From positions 1-64,000 of the forward strand of contig JAFEEG010000020.1 of assembly GCA_018241225.1 (NCBI GenBank): a DNA stretch of 64,000 bases, written 5' to 3'. The DNA comes from Pseudomonadota bacterium. Lineage in GTDB: Bacteria; Pseudomonadota; Gammaproteobacteria; Burkholderiales; Burkholderiaceae_C. Below, piece after piece: positions 53,991-64,000 of this stretch. Below the pieces are notes generated by a model that worked only from the letters and a program-made list of their open reading frames with translations, made no database searches and had not been told where the DNA came from. Each line of letters starts with the position of its first letter. The stretch's first letter is position 1. Position numbers and translations under genes: made by a program.

Positions 53991-55485
53991 GAGCGATCAG
54001 CTCCTCTTCTGTCAGTTGGCCTGCATCCAGGGTGCGAACAATTCGGCCTGCGCGCATCACCGCAACGCGGTGGCACAGGCCGATCAGTTCCATGAGTTCG
54101 GACGAGACGACGATCACGGCCAGGCCCTCGCGAGCCATGCGCTGGATCAGGAAATAGATATCGCGCTTGGCGCCCACGTCCACGCCGCGCGTGGGCTCGT
54201 CGAGCACCACCACGCGGGGCTTGGGGTGCAGCACCTTGGCGAGCGCGAGCTTTTGCTGGTTGCCGCCCGACAGCGAGGACGCCTTCACGTCCAGCGAGCC
54301 GGTGCGGATGCCGAACTCCTGCACCGCAGCGGACAGCGCGGCGCGCTCGCCCTCGGGCTGCAGCCATGGACGGGCATAGCGCTCCAGCGCCATCAGCGTG
54401 AGGTTCTCGCGCAGCCCGAAGTTCACGTGCAGGCCCTTGCCCTTGCGGTCTTCGCTGAGGTAGGTCAGGCCGTGGCGCGCTGCGTCGCGCGGGTTGCGGA
54501 TCTGCACCTCCTGGCCATGCAGGCGCACCTCGCCGGCACCGGGGCGCAGACCCATGATTCCCTCGAAGAGCTCGGTGCGGCCCGCGCCGACCAGCCCAGC
54601 GAAGCCCAGGATCTCGCCCGGCCGCACCTCGAAGCTGGCTTGCTGCGCCCAGCCCGGCACGCTGAAGTCGCGCACCTGAAGCGCCGGCGCGGGCGCCGGG
54701 TCGACTTCATCGCGCGGCGGATAGAGGTCTGCAATCTCGCGGCCCACCATCAGGTTGGCCATCTGGTGGCGACTCAGCTCGCGCGTGGGTGCGCGCGCCA
54801 CGAAGCGGCCGTCACGCATCACGATGACTTCGTCGGTAATGCGCTCGACCTCGTCCAGCTTGTGCGAGATGTAGACGATGGTCACGCCATCGGCGCGCAG
54901 GTGTGCGATCAGTTGAAACAGCCGCTCGGTCTCGCCGGGCGTGAGCGTGGCGGTGGGCTCGTCCATGACGAGCAGCCGCGCGTTGCGCGCCAGGGCCTTG
55001 GCGATTTCGACCAGCTGTTTTTCAGCGACGATCAGGCGGCGCACCTTGGTGCGCGGTTCGATCGTCAGGCCCACCTGTGCCAGCGCCTGCGCCGCTTCAC
55101 GCTCCATGCTGCGGTCGTCCAGCCACAGGCCCTTCTTCTTCTCGTGGCCAAGGAAGATGTTCTGCGCAACGCTCAGGTCTTCGGCCAGGTTGAACTCCTG
55201 GTGAATGAGCACGATGCCCAGGTGTTCGGCCGCGCGTGAGTCGGCAAAGGTCTGCGCTTGCCCGTTGATCCGCACCTCGCCGCCGGTGGGCTGCTCGTAG
55301 CCCGACAGGATCTTCATCAGCGTGGACTTGCCTGCGCCGTTCTCGCCCAGCAGACCGTACACGTGGCCCGGTGCCAGATCGAAGCTCACGCCATGCAGCA
55401 CCTGCACCGGCCCGAAAGCCTTGACGATGCCCTCGAAGGCCACCGCCACGCTTCGCTTGACCGCGGGTTGTGCTGCTGCCGTCAT
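53956..55485 (-). CDS. Sugar ABC importer ATPase (two NBDs)
   Basis: The 509-residue RbsA-like ATPase has NBD1 with Walker [12 protein letters not shown] and [12 protein letters not shown], and NBD2 with a degenerate [11 protein letters not shown], signature [15 protein letters not shown] and [13 protein letters not shown]. In this family NBD2 is the non-standard half. It drives import of a sugar with the permease and binding protein. The start overlaps the ROK gene end (ATGA). Confidence 0.94.
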   Translation of the reverse strand: MTAAAQPAVKRSVAVAFEGIVKAFGPVQVLHGVSFDLAPGHVYGLLGENGAGKSTLMKILSGYEQPTGGEVRINGQAQTFADSRAAEHLGIVLIHQEFNLAEDLSVAQNIFLGHEKKKGLWLDDRSMEREAAQALAQVGLTIEPRTKVRRLIVAEKQLVEIAKALARNARLLVMDEPTATLTPGETERLFQLIAHLRADGVTIVYISHKLDEVERITDEVIVMRDGRFVARAPTRELSRHQMANLMVGREIADLYPPRDEVDPAPAPALQVRDFSVPGWAQQASFEVRPGEILGFAGLVGAGRTELFEGIMGLRPGAGEVRLHGQEVQIRNPRDAARHGLTYLSEDRKGKGLHVNFGLRENLTLMALERYARPWLQPEGERAALSAAVQEFGIRTGSLDVKASSLSGGNQQKLALAKVLHPKPRVVVLDEPTRGVDVGAKRDIYFLIQRMAREGLAVIVVSSELMELIGLCHRVAVMRAGRIVRTLDAGQLTEEELIAHATGTAPVAAD

Positions 55486-56684
55486 GGTGCAACGCCTCGC
55501 GCCTTCAGGCTTTCCTGCATGGCAAGCACACCGGCGCCGATCACGCCGCCCTGGGCGCCCAGCGGGGTGTACTGGATCTCGAGGTGGCGCGTCGAGAGCG
55601 CCAGCGAGCGCTGGTAGACGCTCTGGCGCACGGCGGCCAGAAAGAGCGGGCCGATGCGCGTGATGCCACCGCCGATGAAGATGTGCGACGGGTTGAAGAA
55701 GTTCACCACCGAGGCCAGCATCTGCCCGATGAGCTTGCCGGCATGCTGCACGATGGCGTTGGCGGCCGCATCGCCGGCGCGGCTGGCATCGCCCACGTCA
55801 ACCGCCTCCAGGTGGCCTTGTTCGCGCAATGCCTTTGCCAGGGCCTCGCTCTCGCCCCTGTCGGCCGCTTCCGTTGCCATGCGGGTGATGGCCGGGCCGG
55901 CCGCCATGGCTTCGACACAACCGACGTTGCCGCAATGGCAGCGCGGTCCTTCCTGGTCGACACAGATGTGGCCCACATCGCCGGCCGATCCGGCGGCGCC
56001 GCGGTAGACCTCGCCGTGGCAGACGATTCCGCAGCCGATGCCCGTGCCCACCTTGATCACGAGAAAGTTGGTCAGCGAGCGCTGCAGCCGCCACAGCTCG
56101 CCCAACGCCATGAGGTTGACGTCGTTGTCGACGAACACGGGCGCGGCGTATTCCTCGCGCAGGAAGTCGCGGATCGAGAAACTGTCCCACGCGGGCATGA
56201 GGGGCGGGTTGACCAACTGGCCTGCTGCAAAGTTGACCGGCCCCGGCACACCGATGCCAATGCCCAGGACTTCCCTGGCGCTCAGGTGGCAACGTGCAAG
56301 CAGTTCACGCATCAACACGAGCACACGGGCCAGCACCACGCCGGGGCCCTGGCGGACATCGGCCGCCTCGCCATGCTGCGCGAGAACGCTCAGGTCGGGC
56401 CGCAGCACCGCAACGTCCAGGCTGGTCGCGCCGATGTCGATGCCCACCACCACGCCCAGCGCACCGTTGAGCTGGAGGTTTTCGGCACGCCTGCCGCCCG
56501 ACGAAGCCTGCAGGCCCGACTCGGCCAGCAGGCCCTGCTCGATGAGGTTGGCGATGAGTGCGTTGGCCTTGCTCTTGGAAAAGCCCAACTGGTCGGCCAG
56601 GCCATGGCGAGAGCCGCCGCTGGACCAGAAGGCGGTCTCCAGCAGTTGCATCTCGTCGGCAGTGAGGCCGCTCAATCGGTCCAA
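55482..56684 (-). CDS. ROK family transcriptional regulator
   Basis: The 400-residue protein has an N-terminal winged HTH (SRHGLADQLGFSKSKANALI), then a ROK kinase-like domain: GVVVGIDIGATSLDVAVLR, GVPGPVNFAAG, and the zinc motif CHCGNVGCVEAMAAGPA. This layout is that of XylR/NagC/Mlc sugar-responsive repressors. The start is TTG 56684 with GGAGA 8 bases upstream. It is first in the sugar operon and likely autoregulates it. Confidence 0.9.
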   Translation of the reverse strand: MDRLSGLTADEMQLLETAFWSSGGSRHGLADQLGFSKSKANALIANLIEQGLLAESGLQASSGGRRAENLQLNGALGVVVGIDIGATSLDVAVLRPDLSVLAQHGEAADVRQGPGVVLARVLVLMRELLARCHLSAREVLGIGIGVPGPVNFAAGQLVNPPLMPAWDSFSIRDFLREEYAAPVFVDNDVNLMALGELWRLQRSLTNFLVIKVGTGIGCGIVCHGEVYRGAAGSAGDVGHICVDQEGPRCHCGNVGCVEAMAAGPAITRMATEAADRGESEALAKALREQGHLEAVDVGDASRAGDAAANAIVQHAGKLIGQMLASVVNFFNPSHIFIGGGITRIGPLFLAAVRQSVYQRSLALSTRHLEIQYTPLGAQGGVIGAGVLAMQESLKARGVAP

Positions 56685-56736
56685 GGCCTTGTCTCCATTT
56701 ATTCTTGCCGGCCTCTGGCGTGCCGGGCGAAGGCGA

Positions 56737-56765
56737 ATACTAGGAGCGAGGCTTTAGCCAGACAA
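56737..56765 (-). promoter_or_regulatory. Likely promoter of the ROK-sugar transport operon
   Basis: On the minus strand TTGTCT (56760-56765) and TAGTAT (56737-56742) are separated by exactly 17 bases, a good sigma-70 match. A loose inverted repeat TTAAGCC / GGCTAAA spans the -35 box, a possible operator for the ROK protein. It is 53 bases before the TTG start. Confidence 0.65.
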
Positions 56766-56867
56766 GGCTTAACTTCGAGCAATTCATGGCCGAAGTGGAT
56801 GCAAACTGGGCAGCAGCATGCACAGTTCGGGCGGACCTCGGCCTGGCCGGCCGCCGCCGCGCGCATG

Positions 56868-56892
56868 AAAAAAGCCGCCCGAAGGCGGCTTT
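56868..56892 (-). terminator. Terminator of the atp operon
   Basis: A 9-bp stem AAAGCCGCC / GGCGGCTTT with loop CGAA lies about 35 bases after atpC, with a T6 run after it on the minus strand. This is the clear end of the ATP synthase transcript. Confidence 0.9.
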
Positions 56893-56926
56893 CGCGTTGA
56901 GGCGCCCGGCTGAACCAGGCAGCGCC

Positions 56927-57346
56927 TTATTTCTTGTCGCGGTACTTGCGCAGCGCGGCAATCTGGGCGGCCATGACGGCCAGCTCGGACTGCGCCATGG
57001 CGATGTCGATGTCGCTCTTGGCGTTCTTCAGCGCCTCTTCGGCTGCCTGCTTGGCAGTCTTGGCCTTTTCCTCGTCCAGGTCCTTGCCGCGGATGGCGGT
57101 GTCGGACAGCACGGTCACCGTGGTGGGCTGCACCTCGAGGATGCCGCCGGCCACGAACACGAACTCCTCGCCGCCGTCGGCCGTCTCGATGCGCACGGCG
57201 CCTGGACGGATGCGGGTGATCAGCGGGGTGTGGCGGGGATAGATGCCGAGCTCGCCGGCTTCACCGGGCAGCGCGACGAACTTGGCCTCGCCGGAGAAGA
57301 TGGACTCCTCCGCGCTGACCACGTCCACATGAATGGTGCCTGCCAT
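56927..57346 (-). CDS. atpC: F1 ATP synthase epsilon subunit
   Basis: The 139-residue epsilon subunit has [40 protein letters not shown], a central beta sandwich, and the C-terminal helices ([20 protein letters not shown]). It links the rotor and can inhibit ATP hydrolysis. It is the last gene of the atp operon, 12 bases after atpD. Confidence 0.97.
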   Translation of the reverse strand: MAGTIHVDVVSAEESIFSGEAKFVALPGEAGELGIYPRHTPLITRIRPGAVRIETADGGEEFVFVAGGILEVQPTTVTVLSDTAIRGKDLDEEKAKTAKQAAEEALKNAKSDIDIAMAQSELAVMAAQIAALRKYRDKK

Positions 57347-57358
57347 GGTGATTCCTTC

Positions 57359-58810
<1,452 letters not shown>

Positions 58811-58827
58811 CTAATGAGTGCTCGGAC

Positions 58828-59703
58828 TCATTCCCCGGTGGCCGCCGCAGCGCCCGCCACGATTTCCGACAGCTCCTTCGTGATGCCGGCCTGGCGGGTC
58901 TTGTTGTAGACCAGCTTGAGCTCGTTGATCACGTTGCCTGCGTTGTCGGTGGCGGCCTTCATGGCCACCATGCGTGCGGAATGCTCGGACGCCATGTTCT
59001 CGGCCACGGCCTGGTAGACCAGCGACTCCACGTAGCGCACCAGCAGCTCGTCGATGACGCTCTGCGCATCGGGCTCGTAGATGTAGTCCCACGAGTGCTG
59101 ACCCTTTTCCACCTGGAGCGATTCCGCCGCCAGCGGCAGCAGCTGCTCCACCACCGGCTCTTGCTTGATGGTGTTGATGAACTTGGTGTAGCACAGGTAC
59201 ACGGCCGAGAGCTTGCCTTCGGCATATGCGTCCAGCAGGGTCTTGACCGGCCCGATGAGCTTGTCGAGATGCGGCGTGTCGCCCAATTGGGTGACGTGGG
59301 CCACCACACGAGCGCCAACCCGGTTGAGGAAGCCGAGGCCCTTGCTGCCGATGGCCACCGTCTCGACGGACAGGCCGGCACCCTGGGCTTCGCGCATCTT
59401 GGCCGTCACGGCACGCAACACGTTGGTATTGAGGCCACCGGCCAGGCCCTTGTCGCTCGTCACGACAATGAAACCTACCGACTTGGCCTCGTTCGTCTTC
59501 ATGAACGCGTGCGTGTACTCGGGGTTCGCCTGGCCCAGGTTGGCGGCGATGTGGCGAATGCGTTCGCTGTACGGACGAGCAGCGCGCATGCGGTCCTGCG
59601 CCTTACGCATCTTGGAGACCGAGACCATTTCCATGGCCTTGGTGATCTTCTTGGTGTTCTCCACCGATTTGATCTTGCCGCGAATTTCCTTGCCAGCTGC
59701 CAT
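58828..59703 (-). CDS. atpG: F1 ATP synthase gamma subunit
   Basis: The 291-residue gamma subunit has N-terminal [20 protein letters not shown] and C-terminal [20 protein letters not shown] helices forming the central stalk. [18 protein letters not shown] is the Rossmann-like part. It couples c-ring rotation to catalysis. It lies between atpA (30 bases) and atpD (53 bases). Confidence 0.98.
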   Translation of the reverse strand: MAAGKEIRGKIKSVENTKKITKAMEMVSVSKMRKAQDRMRAARPYSERIRHIAANLGQANPEYTHAFMKTNEAKSVGFIVVTSDKGLAGGLNTNVLRAVTAKMREAQGAGLSVETVAIGSKGLGFLNRVGARVVAHVTQLGDTPHLDKLIGPVKTLLDAYAEGKLSAVYLCYTKFINTIKQEPVVEQLLPLAAESLQVEKGQHSWDYIYEPDAQSVIDELLVRYVESLVYQAVAENMASEHSARMVAMKAATDNAGNVINELKLVYNKTRQAGITKELSEIVAGAAAATGE

Positions 59704-59733
59704 ATGGGCTCCTTGAACTCCTCGGGGCCCGGC

Positions 59734-61287
<1,554 letters not shown>

Positions 61288-61323
61288 GACTCTTTCCTTC
61301 TTTCTTTCAAGGGGGCTGCGGCC

Positions 61324-61854
61324 TTAGGCCGACAGCGCAACTTTCATTTGTTCGAGGCGCGCCTTGACGGAGGTGTCGAGCACCTCGTCACCCACCACCA
61401 CGCGGATACCGCCGATCAGCGACGGGTCTTGTTCGACCGTCAGCTGCAGCTTGCGGCCGAAGCGCTTCTCGAGCGTCGTGCCCAGCTGTGCAAGCTCGGT
61501 CGCGCCGATCGGGAATGCGCTTTGCACGACCGCGTCGGACGAACCGCTCTTGGCGTTGGCCAGTGCGCGGAACTGCTTGGCGATCTCGGGCAGGGCTGCG
61601 AAGCGGCCGTTCTCCAGCACCGTGGCGAGGAAGTTGGTCGCGGCGGCGGGGAGCTGCGAGCCGGCAACGCCGGAGATCACGCCGATCACCTGCTCTGCGG
61701 AGGCCTTGGGGTTGTCGGCAAACGCCTTGAGCTGCGGATTGGCCGCAATGGCCGCGACCTGGTCGAGCCAGGAAGCCGTGCCGCTCAGGTCGGCCGAGGA
61801 CGCCTTGAACAGCGCTTCCGCATAGGGGCGTGCAATGGTGGCGATTTCTGCCAT
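61324..61854 (-). CDS. atpH: F1 ATP synthase delta subunit
   Basis: The 176-residue delta (OSCP) subunit starts [20 protein letters not shown] and ends [34 protein letters not shown] is the typical C-terminal signature (G-x-D-S). It joins the peripheral stalk to the top of F1. ATG 61854 is the family's natural start; the frame extends further upstream into atpF. Confidence 0.97.
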   Translation of the reverse strand: MAEIATIARPYAEALFKASSADLSGTASWLDQVAAIAANPQLKAFADNPKASAEQVIGVISGVAGSQLPAAATNFLATVLENGRFAALPEIAKQFRALANAKSGSSDAVVQSAFPIGATELAQLGTTLEKRFGRKLQLTVEQDPSLIGGIRVVVGDEVLDTSVKARLEQMKVALSA

Positions 61855-61876
61855 GGTGGTCCTTGCCTCGGGCTTC

Positions 61877-62347
61877 TTACAGTTCAGTCTGCAGGCGCGA
61901 GAGCAACTCGGCGTGAACGCCGGCGTTGACTTCCTTGCGCAGGATCTGCTCTGCACCCTTGACGGCCAGCACAGCCACTTGCTCGCGAAGCGCTTCGCGG
62001 GCCTTGACGGCCTGCTGGTCGGCTTCTGCCTTGGCGGCGGCAATGATCTTGTTGCCTTCTTCCGTGGCGCGTGCCTTGGCCTCTTCGATGATGGCCTGTG
62101 CGCGGCGCTCGGCGTCTGCCAGGCGTTGTGCGGATTCGTTGCGGGCCTGGCCCAGTTCGGCTTCCACGCGCTTGTTGGCGGCGCTCAGCTCGGACTTGGC
62201 CTTGTCGGCGGCGGCCAGACCGTCGGCGATCTTTTGGGCACGGTCATCCAGCGCCTTCGCGATCGGCGGCCACACGAACTTCATCGTGAACCCGACCAGG
62301 ATCAGGAAAACGATGATCTGGACGATGAGGGTACCGGTAATGCTCAC
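61877..62347 (-). CDS. atpF: Fo ATP synthase b subunit
   Basis: The 156-residue b subunit has one N-terminal membrane helix ([20 protein letters not shown]) and a long charged helix ([40 protein letters not shown]) forming the peripheral stalk. It dimerises. It is 81 bases after atpE. Confidence 0.98.
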   Translation of the reverse strand: MSITGTLIVQIIVFLILVGFTMKFVWPPIAKALDDRAQKIADGLAAADKAKSELSAANKRVEAELGQARNESAQRLADAERRAQAIIEEAKARATEEGNKIIAAAKAEADQQAVKAREALREQVAVLAVKGAEQILRKEVNAGVHAELLSRLQTEL

Positions 62348-62428
62348 TTTTCTTTCCTCTCTTTGGGAAGGGATCCGAAGATGTTCCCGAAGTGGACGTT
62401 CAGGTCCGAAGACGAGAAAGGACCGGTA

Positions 62429-62713
<285 letters not shown>

Positions 62714-62754
62714 TTAACGAGAGAAAAACGAAAGGGAAAACGAAAAACAGGGGA

Positions 62755-63624
62755 TCAGTGGTGATCGTGAGCCTGGCCGATGTAGACCAGGGTCAGCATC
62801 ATGAACACGAATGCCTGCAGCACGATGATCAGGATGTGGAAGATCGACCAGACGGTGCCGGCAATGATGTGGCCGATGGCCAGCATGATGCCGGTAGCGG
62901 AAAGCGTCCATGCGCCACCCATGAGGGCGATCAGCAGGAAGATGAGTTCGCCGGCATACATGTTGCCGAACAGTCGCATGCCGTGCGAGACCGTCTTGGC
63001 GACGAACTCGATGATCTGCATGGCGAAGTTGAAGGGGTACAGCGCCCAGTGGTTGCCGAAGGGAGCGGTGAACAACTCGTGGATCCAGCCGCCCAGGCCC
63101 TTGATCTTGACGTTGTAGTACAGGCAGATCAGCAGCACGGCCACCGACAGGCCCATGGTCACGCCCAGGTCGGCGGTGGGCACGACGCGCAGGTAGGCGT
63201 GGTGCGGGTCAGCGCCGGCGGCGCCGTGCGCCCAGGCCCACAGGGCAGGCAGCAGGTCCACCGGCAGCAAGTCCATCGTGTTGAGCATCACGATCCAGAC
63301 GAACACGGTGAGTGCGAGCGGCGCCACGAACTTGCGGCTGGTCGCGTTGTGGACGATGCCCTTGGCCTGGTTGTCGACCATTTCGACCAGCATCTCGACG
63401 GCAGCCTGGAAGCGGCCCGGCACGCCCGAGGTGGCCTTGCGGGCACCCAGCCACAGCAGCCAGCAACCCAGAACACCCAGCACGATCGAGAAAAAGATCG
63501 AGTCGATGTTGAAAACGGTGAAGTCGGCAATACCTGAAGGCTTGGCACTCTGGAAGTGCGTCAAGTGGTGAATGATGTATTCACCAGCGCTTTGCCCTTG
63601 TTCTGCAGCGTTTTCAGCAGCCAT
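62755..63624 (-). CDS. atpB: Fo ATP synthase a subunit
   Basis: The 289-residue a subunit has five to six membrane helices. The essential Arg lies in [19 protein letters not shown]. The N-terminus ([20 protein letters not shown]) is long, as is common in beta-proteobacteria. It forms the proton half-channels beside the c-ring. It follows atpI by 25 bases. Confidence 0.98.
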   Translation of the reverse strand: MAAENAAEQGQSAGEYIIHHLTHFQSAKPSGIADFTVFNIDSIFFSIVLGVLGCWLLWLGARKATSGVPGRFQAAVEMLVEMVDNQAKGIVHNATSRKFVAPLALTVFVWIVMLNTMDLLPVDLLPALWAWAHGAAGADPHHAYLRVVPTADLGVTMGLSVAVLLICLYYNVKIKGLGGWIHELFTAPFGNHWALYPFNFAMQIIEFVAKTVSHGMRLFGNMYAGELIFLLIALMGGAWTLSATGIMLAIGHIIAGTVWSIFHILIIVLQAFVFMMLTLVYIGQAHDHH

Positions 63625-63649
63625 CTGATTACTCGTTCAATCTAAAAAA

Positions 63650-64000
63650 TCACTTGCGCCGGGGAGCGAACACGACCGCTGCCCAGTACGCCTGCATTGC
63701 CACCACCAAACCAACCAGCATTGCCGGCCAGCTCAGCTCCGATATCAGCCTTGGCGCGGCAAAGAGCATTGCCACCGTCAAGGCCATCTTGACCATTTCC
63801 CACACAAAGAACGCCATCACCGCAGTGCTGGGGTTCAAGGACGCCAGGCGCCCCGTGAGCCCGCGGGCAAAGACCGCCGCCGGAACAATCACCGACAGCG
63901 CGCCATACCCGGCGGACCAACCTAAATTCTGTCTCCCCGTCAGGCCCCAGGTGGCCAGCGCCACCACAAGGCCCGCAATGATCTGTCCTGCGATCACGCG
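63650..64000 (-). CDS. atpI: ATP synthase subunit I (partial, cut by window edge)
   Basis: The open frame of 117 codons runs to the right edge of the window; a GTG at 63997 is not a trustworthy start. Hydrophobic segments (IIAGLVVALATWGLTG, LSVIVPAAVFARGL, SWPAMLVGLVVAMQAYWAAV) match AtpI, a small membrane protein that helps assemble the c-ring. It leads the operon ahead of atpB. The true N-terminus and the operon promoter lie outside the window. Confidence 0.85.
   Translation of the reverse strand, partial: RVIAGQIIAGLVVALATWGLTGRQNLGWSAGYGALSVIVPAAVFARGLTGRLASLNPSTAVMAFFVWEMVKMALTVAMLFAAPRLISELSWPAMLVGLVVAMQAYWAAVVFAPRRK

Overview
This window looks like chromosomal DNA of a Burkholderiales bacterium, most likely Comamonadaceae and plausibly Variovorax or a close relative. 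That is an inference from the very GC-rich codon use, the families present (DUF2242 lipoproteins, YheT hydrolase, yraN/diaA/dolP with rsmI, pilT-pilU, a complete atp operon in the order I-B-E-F-H-A-G-D-C) and Comamonadaceae-style hairpin repeats. I see no transposase, integrase, phage gene, CRISPR array or replication origin. No gene-free stretch exceeds about 300 bases.

Layout. 1-1.9 kb: the tail of a hydrophobic protein, two related small secreted proteins with Asp-rich C-termini, and a secreted-protein gene that appears frameshifted. 1.9-9.4 kb: a catabolic island with a fused biotin carboxylase/biotin carrier/carboxyltransferase, an acyl-CoA ligase, a divergent TetR regulator, an orphan branched-chain-type periplasmic binding protein and a thioredoxin-like protein. 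9.5-13.7 kb: a GrlR-like protein, then TetR, a feruloyl-CoA-synthase-type ligase and a non-canonical thiolase. 13.7-17.7 kb: a Tyr/Gly-rich lipoprotein, an exported M20 amidohydrolase divergent from a LysR regulator, and an arginase. 17.8-23 kb: two tandem AspT-type antiporters followed by aspartate 4-decarboxylase, an aspartate-to-alanine decarboxylation/antiport module.

23-34 kb: tandem DUF2242 lipoproteins, an SRPBCC protein, the PLP protein YggS divergent from pilT-pilU (twitching motility ATPases), a 3-hydroxyisobutyrate-dehydrogenase-like enzyme, and the yraN-diaA-dolP/rsmI neighbourhood interrupted by a glycosyltransferase-like gene on the other strand. It closes with a tiny membrane protein and a tRNA-Arg(CCG). 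34-41 kb: a TetR-controlled RND multidrug efflux operon with an AcrR-like operator in the divergent promoter region. 41-50.6 kb: a membrane-anchored cytochrome c, small hydrolase/NTF2/NAD-binding genes, a LemA-TPM-TPM cluster, and a metallophosphoesterase-Lhr helicase DNA repair pair. 50.6-56.8 kb: a sugar ABC importer operon (ROK regulator, ATPase, permease, binding protein) with a Gfo/Idh/MocA dehydrogenase. 56.9-64 kb: the F1Fo ATP synthase operon, cut at the window edge inside atpI.

Functionally the window mixes housekeeping (ATP synthase, rsmI, yggS, pili, tRNA) with metabolic modules that each carry their own regulator: CoA-ester catabolism, Asp/Ala exchange, sugar uptake and drug efflux. 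The features most worth follow-up are the doubled AspT pair, the carboxylase/ligase island of unknown substrate, the glycosyltransferase-like insertion between diaA and dolP, and the frameshifted secreted protein.
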